Shown piece after piece: positions 60,132 to 64,000 of a DNA stretch of 64,000 nucleotides (positions within the stretch are counted from its first letter, which is position 1; each line of letters starts with the position of its first letter). The DNA is from Chelatococcus asaccharovorans (lineage in GTDB: Bacteria; Pseudomonadota; Alphaproteobacteria; Rhizobiales; Beijerinckiaceae), in contig NZ_QJJK01000002.1 in assembly GCF_003201475.1 (NCBI RefSeq), positions 310,001 to 374,000 of the forward strand. Direction: 5' to 3'. Under the pieces are notes generated by a model that saw only the letters and a list, made by a program, of their open reading frames with translations, was not told the DNA's origin and searched no databases. The translations under genes were made by a program, and so were the position numbers.

Positions 60132-60622
60132 CTATCCTTCGTCATCGGCAAAGATCTCCTTGCGACGCATCGAAACGCTGGGAAGCATCGCTATGACGAG
60201 CATGATCGCAGCCAGTACAAGCATCGTTGCACTGCGGCGATCAACCGTGTCGCAAATGTGCCGGCGGCGAAGGAACCGATCGCGGCGATCGCGAGCGCAG
60301 GGCCGGCCCGCCCCTGCCGGGCCATCTGATAGCCGTCTATCGCAGTGACCGCAAACGAGGCCTCGCCGGGCAGGTTGATCAGAATGGCCGTGGTCGAGCC
60401 GCCGTATTGCGCGCCATAGTAGACGCCGGCCGGCATGATCACCGATGCTTCGGGTGATACCTTGAAGGTAATGGCCAGGAGCATGGCGATGGTCGCCAGC
60501 GGCCCCACGCCCGGCAACACGCCGACCGCAGTCCCCAGGAACGCCCCGATGAAGCAAAAGAGCATATTCACAGGATTCAGCGCTGTGGTCATCCCAAGCG
60601 TCAAGTTGTGCAGAAGGTCCAT
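60132..60622 (-). pseudogene. Internally deleted, frame-shifted tctA
   Basis: Read from 60622 on the minus strand, the first 125 or so residues match TctA: CFIGAFLGTAVGVLPGVGP, YYGAQYGGSTTAILINLPGE and AIDGYQMARQGRAG. They agree closely with the intact TctA at 62754. At about 60245 the sequence jumps, in another frame, to a typical TctA C-terminus (SATMLVLAAIMLVIAML...). About 350 residues are missing. Read without the frame change, the first part ends at 60191. The gene cannot make a working permease. Confidence 0.85.
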
Positions 60623-60841
60623 GGCTCACCAATCCAGCCAAGGTCCACACAGAGCCACTGGCATCTGAAGTAATGCGATGAAATGGCGGCCCATCATCGG
60701 GAAGTATAAAATTACCTCTGAATAATCCATTTCAGCAGCCGGTGAGCATCATTCTGCCGTAAACCTCTCGCGCAGGAATGATATTCACCGTTCGTCTTTT
60801 ACGGGCAGAACCATGGACCGCGTGTAGACGATCGCCGGCAT

Positions 60842-60947
60842 CTAGAGCATTTTCGAGCGACGTGGACACCGGTTCGCGTGAAGAAAATGCGCTAAAACAA
60901 AGACATGGAGCATTTTCGCGATTCGGAGAAACGCGAAAATGCTCTAG
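60842..60947. repeat. Palindromic repeat with AGAGCATTTTCG arms
   Basis: CTAGAGCATTTTCG at 60842 and CGCGAAAATGCTCTAG ending at 60947 form the outer arms. Inside, GGTTCGCGTGAAGAAAATGCG and GGAGCATTTTCGCG make further pairing possible. This type (AGAGCATTTTC near a GGTTCGCGTGAAGAAAA segment) is, to my knowledge, common between genes in Hyphomicrobiales. It ends at the stop side of tctC and lies in the 321-bp region after the damaged tctA, where I see no other gene. Confidence 0.75.
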
Positions 60948-61921
60948 GGATTCTTCGTGCCGAAGAGCTTCACAAATTCGTCCACCAGGACTGCTTCGTC
61001 TTTGATCATGGTGACGAATTGCTCCGACGTGCCGGGCATTGGGGTGGCTCCCGACTTGGCCAGCAGAGCGACGACCGAGGGGTCCGTGAGGCTCTGGTTG
61101 ATGGCCGCATTGATCGTCGCCACGAGATCGGCCGGCATTCCGGGAGGGCCAAAGATCCCCCACCAGATTTGCGCCTTCTCCATGCCTTTGACGCCCACCT
61201 CCGCCATTGTCGGCGCTTTGGGCGCCCCTGGTGGATAATTGTCATCGGTATAGGCAAGGAGCCGCAGTTCCTTCCCCTCGATCTGTCCCAGGGTGCTCGC
61301 GATGGTGACAATCATCGCCTGGAGCCGGCCCGCGAGAAGATCGGTCTGGGCGTCAGAAGAGCTCTTGTAGTTGACCCCCTTGATCTTCAGCCCCGTGAGC
61401 TTGTTGAACAGCTCCATGTGCTGATGTTGTGTCGTTCCGATACCGGCATAGCCATAGAATGTCTTGTCGGGATTGGCCCTCGCATAGGCGATGAACTCGT
61501 CCACATTGTTCACGGGCAGGGCTGCCGGGACGACAAGCGCCGTCGGCGCACTGGCCATCGCGCCCAGTGGCGTCAGGTTCTTCAGGGGGTCGATATCGAC
61601 CTTCATGATCGGTTTGAAGCCCAGGATGCTGTTCGGCATCTCGACCAATGTGTAGCCATCCGGGGCAGCCCGTGCCACGGTATTGACCCCGGTTACCCCG
61701 CCGGCGCCCGGCCGGTTATCGACGACGAAGGGCTGGCCGAACCGCTTCGACAGGGCGTCTCCCAGGGCGCGGGTGAACGTATCGTTGCTGGCGCCGGGCG
61801 CGTAGGGCACGACGAGAGTTACAGGACGCGACGGCCAGGCCTGCGCGAAGGCTGCGCCGGACGGCACAAGTGGCAGGAGGCCAGCGAAAAGAAGAGCTCT
61901 GCGGGAGATATCGAGCGGCAT
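60944..61921 (-). CDS. TTT-family (Bug/TctC) substrate-binding protein
   Basis: This 325-residue tripartite tricarboxylate-type binding protein has a signal peptide with a twin-arginine look (ISRRALLFAGLLPLVPSGAAFA, about residues 4-26). Mature-domain hallmarks are PVTLVVPYAPGASNDT, FGQPFVVDNRPGAGG, GYTLVEMPN and the C-terminal helices with PADLVATINAAINQSL. Bug proteins bind carboxylates or small polar compounds. It is divergent from the tctB-tctA pair beginning at 62178, which probably forms the membrane partner now that the neighbouring tctA copy is broken. Confidence 0.93.
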   Translation of the reverse strand: MPLDISRRALLFAGLLPLVPSGAAFAQAWPSRPVTLVVPYAPGASNDTFTRALGDALSKRFGQPFVVDNRPGAGGVTGVNTVARAAPDGYTLVEMPNSILGFKPIMKVDIDPLKNLTPLGAMASAPTALVVPAALPVNNVDEFIAYARANPDKTFYGYAGIGTTQHQHMELFNKLTGLKIKGVNYKSSSDAQTDLLAGRLQAMIVTIASTLGQIEGKELRLLAYTDDNYPPGAPKAPTMAEVGVKGMEKAQIWWGIFGPPGMPADLVATINAAINQSLTDPSVVALLAKSGATPMPGTSEQFVTMIKDEAVLVDEFVKLFGTKNP

Positions 61922-62177
61922 AGGTCCACCTCCATTGAAGCATCCATCTCTGTGGATTCACGGGAGAATATCACAGGCTCAAGGAGACCGGGCCAAGAGG
62001 GCGGCAGTTTCGCGGGGCGAAATTGGGCAGAGCGGCGCATTGTCTGGGGCGCCATGTTTGATACTCGAAAGTAACACTGCCACGCCTTGCGAAACAATCG
62101 CTAGACGAAGAGCATTGCGCCAGCTTTGGCCATGACTCGTGCTATGGCAGATCATGGGGACCTGGGAGATCAGGACG

Positions 62178-62633
62178 ATGCGCGTTCGTCGGAGCAATCT
62201 CGCATGTGGCGCAGTTTTCACGGGCGTCGGGCTGTTTTTTGGAATCAATGCGTTGCTGGGCCTGCCGATCGGTCACGCTGCAGCGATGGGGCCCGGATAT
62301 TTCCCGATCGTCCTTGGCACAATTCTTTGCGCCCTTGGGACGGGCATCGCGCTCGCCGGAGAGGATCACGAGGCGCCGGCCCTGCCGCCTATCTCATGGC
62401 GGGCGATCATACTCGTCACGGGCGCCGCGTTGTTCTTCGGGATGACCGCGCGCGGTCTCGGCATGGCGCCGTCGCTCCTCATCGCGACCTTCATGGCTGC
62501 GATGGCAACGGGACAACTGACGCCGCGCAATGCGTCATTCCTCAGCATTGTCCTCACCCTCTTCAACATCGGCATTTTCGTGTTTGCGCTTCGGCTACCC
62601 TACGCGATCATCGGACCCTGGCTCGGCTTTTAG
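62178..62633 (+). CDS. TTT-family small membrane subunit (TctB-like)
   Basis: This 151-residue protein has four hydrophobic segments (AVFTGVGLFFGINALLG, GPGYFPIVLGTILCALGTGIAL, AIILVTGAALFFGM, FLSIVLTLFNIGIFVFAL). The GPGYFP motif at about residue 36 is typical of TctB. ATG 62178 (MRVRRSNLACG) is preferred over the earlier frame opening because GGGAGATCAGG lies directly upstream. The large subunit tctA follows after 120 bases. Together with TctC it forms a sodium- or proton-driven importer. Confidence 0.88.
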   Translation: MRVRRSNLACGAVFTGVGLFFGINALLGLPIGHAAAMGPGYFPIVLGTILCALGTGIALAGEDHEAPALPPISWRAIILVTGAALFFGMTARGLGMAPSLLIATFMAAMATGQLTPRNASFLSIVLTLFNIGIFVFALRLPYAIIGPWLGF

Positions 62634-62753
62634 GCGGGCGCCAAGGGTCGAAATAACGCGAATGCCCCTTGGTTCGGCGACGGCGCATCCCAGTCGCATT
62701 TGCACATCGCATACTGAACCATATACGCTTCACGACCTGTCGGGAATTTGCCA

Positions 62754-64000
62754 ATGGATCTTTTCAGCAATCTTGCCCTTGGCTTTGGGACGGCGCTGAC
62801 GCCAGGCAATCTCTTCTACTGCTTTGCTGGCGCATTGCTCGGAACCTTCATCGGCGTTCTGCCCGGTATTGGCCCGACAGCGACAATTGCCATGCTGCTG
62901 CCCCTGACCTACTATTTGTCCCCGACCTCTTCGCTCATCATGCTCGCGGGGATATATTACGGGTCGCAATACGGTGGCTCGACCACGGCTATTCTGATGA
63001 ACCTCCCAGGAGAGGTGTCGTCGTCCGTCACCGCCATCGATGGCTACCAGATGGCGCGGCAGGGCAAAGCCGGGAAGGCACTCGCCATCGCGGCCATCGG
63101 CTCGTTCGTGGCGGGCACCTTCGCCACCTTCGTCATCGCGCTGGTCGCGATCCCCCTGACGCGGATCGCGCTGCAGTTCGGTGCTCCGGAGAACTTCTCC
63201 CTCGTGCTCCTGGGGCTCGTCACATCGACGGCCCTCGCGCATGGGTCCGTGGTCAAGGCCATGGCCATGATCGTGACGGGAATGCTATTCGGCATGGTTG
63301 GCACCGATGTCGATAGCGGCGCCTACCGCTTTACCTTCGGTGTCATCGACCTGACCGACGGCCTCAGTATCGTCGCCGTCGCACTCGGGATATTCGGCCT
63401 GGCCGAGACCATACGAAACGTCGAATCCATGCCGGTGAGTGGTTCGGGGACCGCCCCGATCACCAGCCTCATGCCGCGGTGGAGCGACATCCGTGAATCC
63501 ATGGGCGCGATCGTCCGCGGAACCTGTCTCGGCACGGTCCTTGGCACGCTGCCGGGCGGCGGCTCAATCCTCTCTGCCTTCTTTTCCTACACGGTGGAGA
63601 AGCGGCTGTCCAAACACCCCGAGCGCTTTGGCAAGGGAGCGATTCAGGGCGTCGCTGGCCCGGAATCCGCCAACAATGCCGGCGCCCAGACCTCCTTCAT
63701 CCCGATGCTGACGCTCGGCATTCCGTCTCACCCCTTGATGGCCCTGATGATCGGTGCCCTGATGATCCAGGGCATATCGCCCGGCCCCAATGTGGTGCGA
63801 GACCAGCCGGCGTTGTTCTGGGGCGTCATTGCGTCCATGTGGATCGGCAATGCCATGCTGATCATCATCAACCTGCCGCTTGTCGGGCTGTGGGTGTCGC
63901 TCCTGAAGATTCCGTACCGGCTTCTCTTGCCGGCGATCGTCATCTTCTCGGCGATCGGCGTGTTCACCGTATCCAACAACGGGTTCGACGTGGCGATCCT
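62754..64000 (+). CDS. tctA: TTT-family large permease subunit TctA (runs off the right edge)
   Basis: The first 415 residues of TctA are visible, with hydrophobic segments from residue 17 onward. The conserved GVLPGIGPTATIAMLLPLTY and IYYGSQYGGSTTAILMNLPGE, and the second repeat GTLPGGGSILSAFFSYTVEKRLS...GVAGPESANNAGAQTSFIPMLTLGIPS, are all intact. About 90 residues should lie beyond the window. The ATG at 62754 gives MDLFSNLALGFGTAL, the usual TctA start, matching the start of the damaged copy at 60622. It works with TctB and a Bug-type binding protein. Confidence 0.95.
   Translation, partial: MDLFSNLALGFGTALTPGNLFYCFAGALLGTFIGVLPGIGPTATIAMLLPLTYYLSPTSSLIMLAGIYYGSQYGGSTTAILMNLPGEVSSSVTAIDGYQMARQGKAGKALAIAAIGSFVAGTFATFVIALVAIPLTRIALQFGAPENFSLVLLGLVTSTALAHGSVVKAMAMIVTGMLFGMVGTDVDSGAYRFTFGVIDLTDGLSIVAVALGIFGLAETIRNVESMPVSGSGTAPITSLMPRWSDIRESMGAIVRGTCLGTVLGTLPGGGSILSAFFSYTVEKRLSKHPERFGKGAIQGVAGPESANNAGAQTSFIPMLTLGIPSHPLMALMIGALMIQGISPGPNVVRDQPALFWGVIASMWIGNAMLIIINLPLVGLWVSLLKIPYRLLLPAIVIFSAIGVFTVSNNGFDVAI

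Noticed and set aside
60732-61163. Minus-strand frame overlapping the repeat and the 3' part of tctC
   Set aside because: It is out of frame with tctC and its peptide looks like noise across the palindrome.

Overview
This 64 kb window is GC-rich and densely packed with genes. It looks like the chromosome of an aerobic alphaproteobacterium, most likely of the order Hyphomicrobiales. Supporting signs are the cbb3 oxidase operon preceded by a perfect FNR/FixK-type box, many ABC and TTT solute-uptake systems with Tat-exported binding proteins, abundant FCD- and UTRA-type GntR regulators, and long palindromic intergenic repeats. I see no rRNA, tRNA, CRISPR array, prophage or intact insertion sequence. 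All family calls were made by reading the sequence; no database search was run.

Layout: (1) 1-3485: a DUF6772-like protein and an unknown partner, divergent from a GntR regulator and an orphan Tat-exported sugar-type binding protein. (2) 3666-7024: a minus-strand group of Lrp regulator, gamma-glutamyltransferase-like hydrolase and zinc-free MDR oxidoreductase. (3) 7219-14743: a polyamine-type ABC importer followed by an M28-like peptidase, an SDR and a ketopantoate-reductase-like enzyme. (4) 14847-24578: a set tied together by three copies of one operator (ATATAT-G/C-ATATAT). It holds a 3-mercaptopyruvate sulfurtransferase with a glyoxalase-like protein, an FCD-GntR regulator divergent from a dipeptide-type ABC importer with an M20-like peptidase and an ornithine-cyclodeaminase-like enzyme, and a D-cysteine desulfhydrase. 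The most economical reading is uptake and breakdown of a sulfur-containing, cysteine-derived amide or peptide. (5) 24594-25511: a YihV-like sugar kinase.

(6) 25642-29720: a cobalamin-riboswitch-controlled ABC importer with a CbiX-like/ferredoxin fusion. (7) 29960-33781: a cupin, a nitroreductase-like enzyme and a TerC-CBS membrane protein, separated by long inverted repeats. (8) 33916-42402: a single minus-strand operon for cbb3 cytochrome oxidase (ccoNOQP, ccoI, ccoS), with an embedded Rrf2/NsrR-like regulator, a group III truncated haemoglobin, a DUF2189 protein and small membrane proteins. CcoP carries an unusual tandem-repeat tail. (9) 42699-51598: a catabolic cluster with an SsuABC-type importer, two AhpD-like proteins, a UPF0303/HbpS-like protein, two SDRs, a GMC oxidoreductase and a GntR/UTRA regulator; its substrate cannot be read from sequence.

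(10) 51693-54342: a membrane sensor kinase, a FixJ-type response regulator and a lone receiver protein. (11) 54540-59834: an isochorismatase-like hydrolase, a chloroperoxidase-like alpha/beta hydrolase, a YtcJ-type amidohydrolase and an MFS exporter with a fused cytoplasmic domain. (12) 59844-64000: a decayed SDR fragment, an internally deleted tctA, tctC, and a second TTT set (tctB and an intact tctA running off the right edge).

The best leads are the three-site operator regulon, two peptidase-like enzymes whose classical metal ligands or acid residues are replaced, the CbiX-ferredoxin fusion without active-site histidines, the CcoP repeat tail, and the incomplete cco accessory set.
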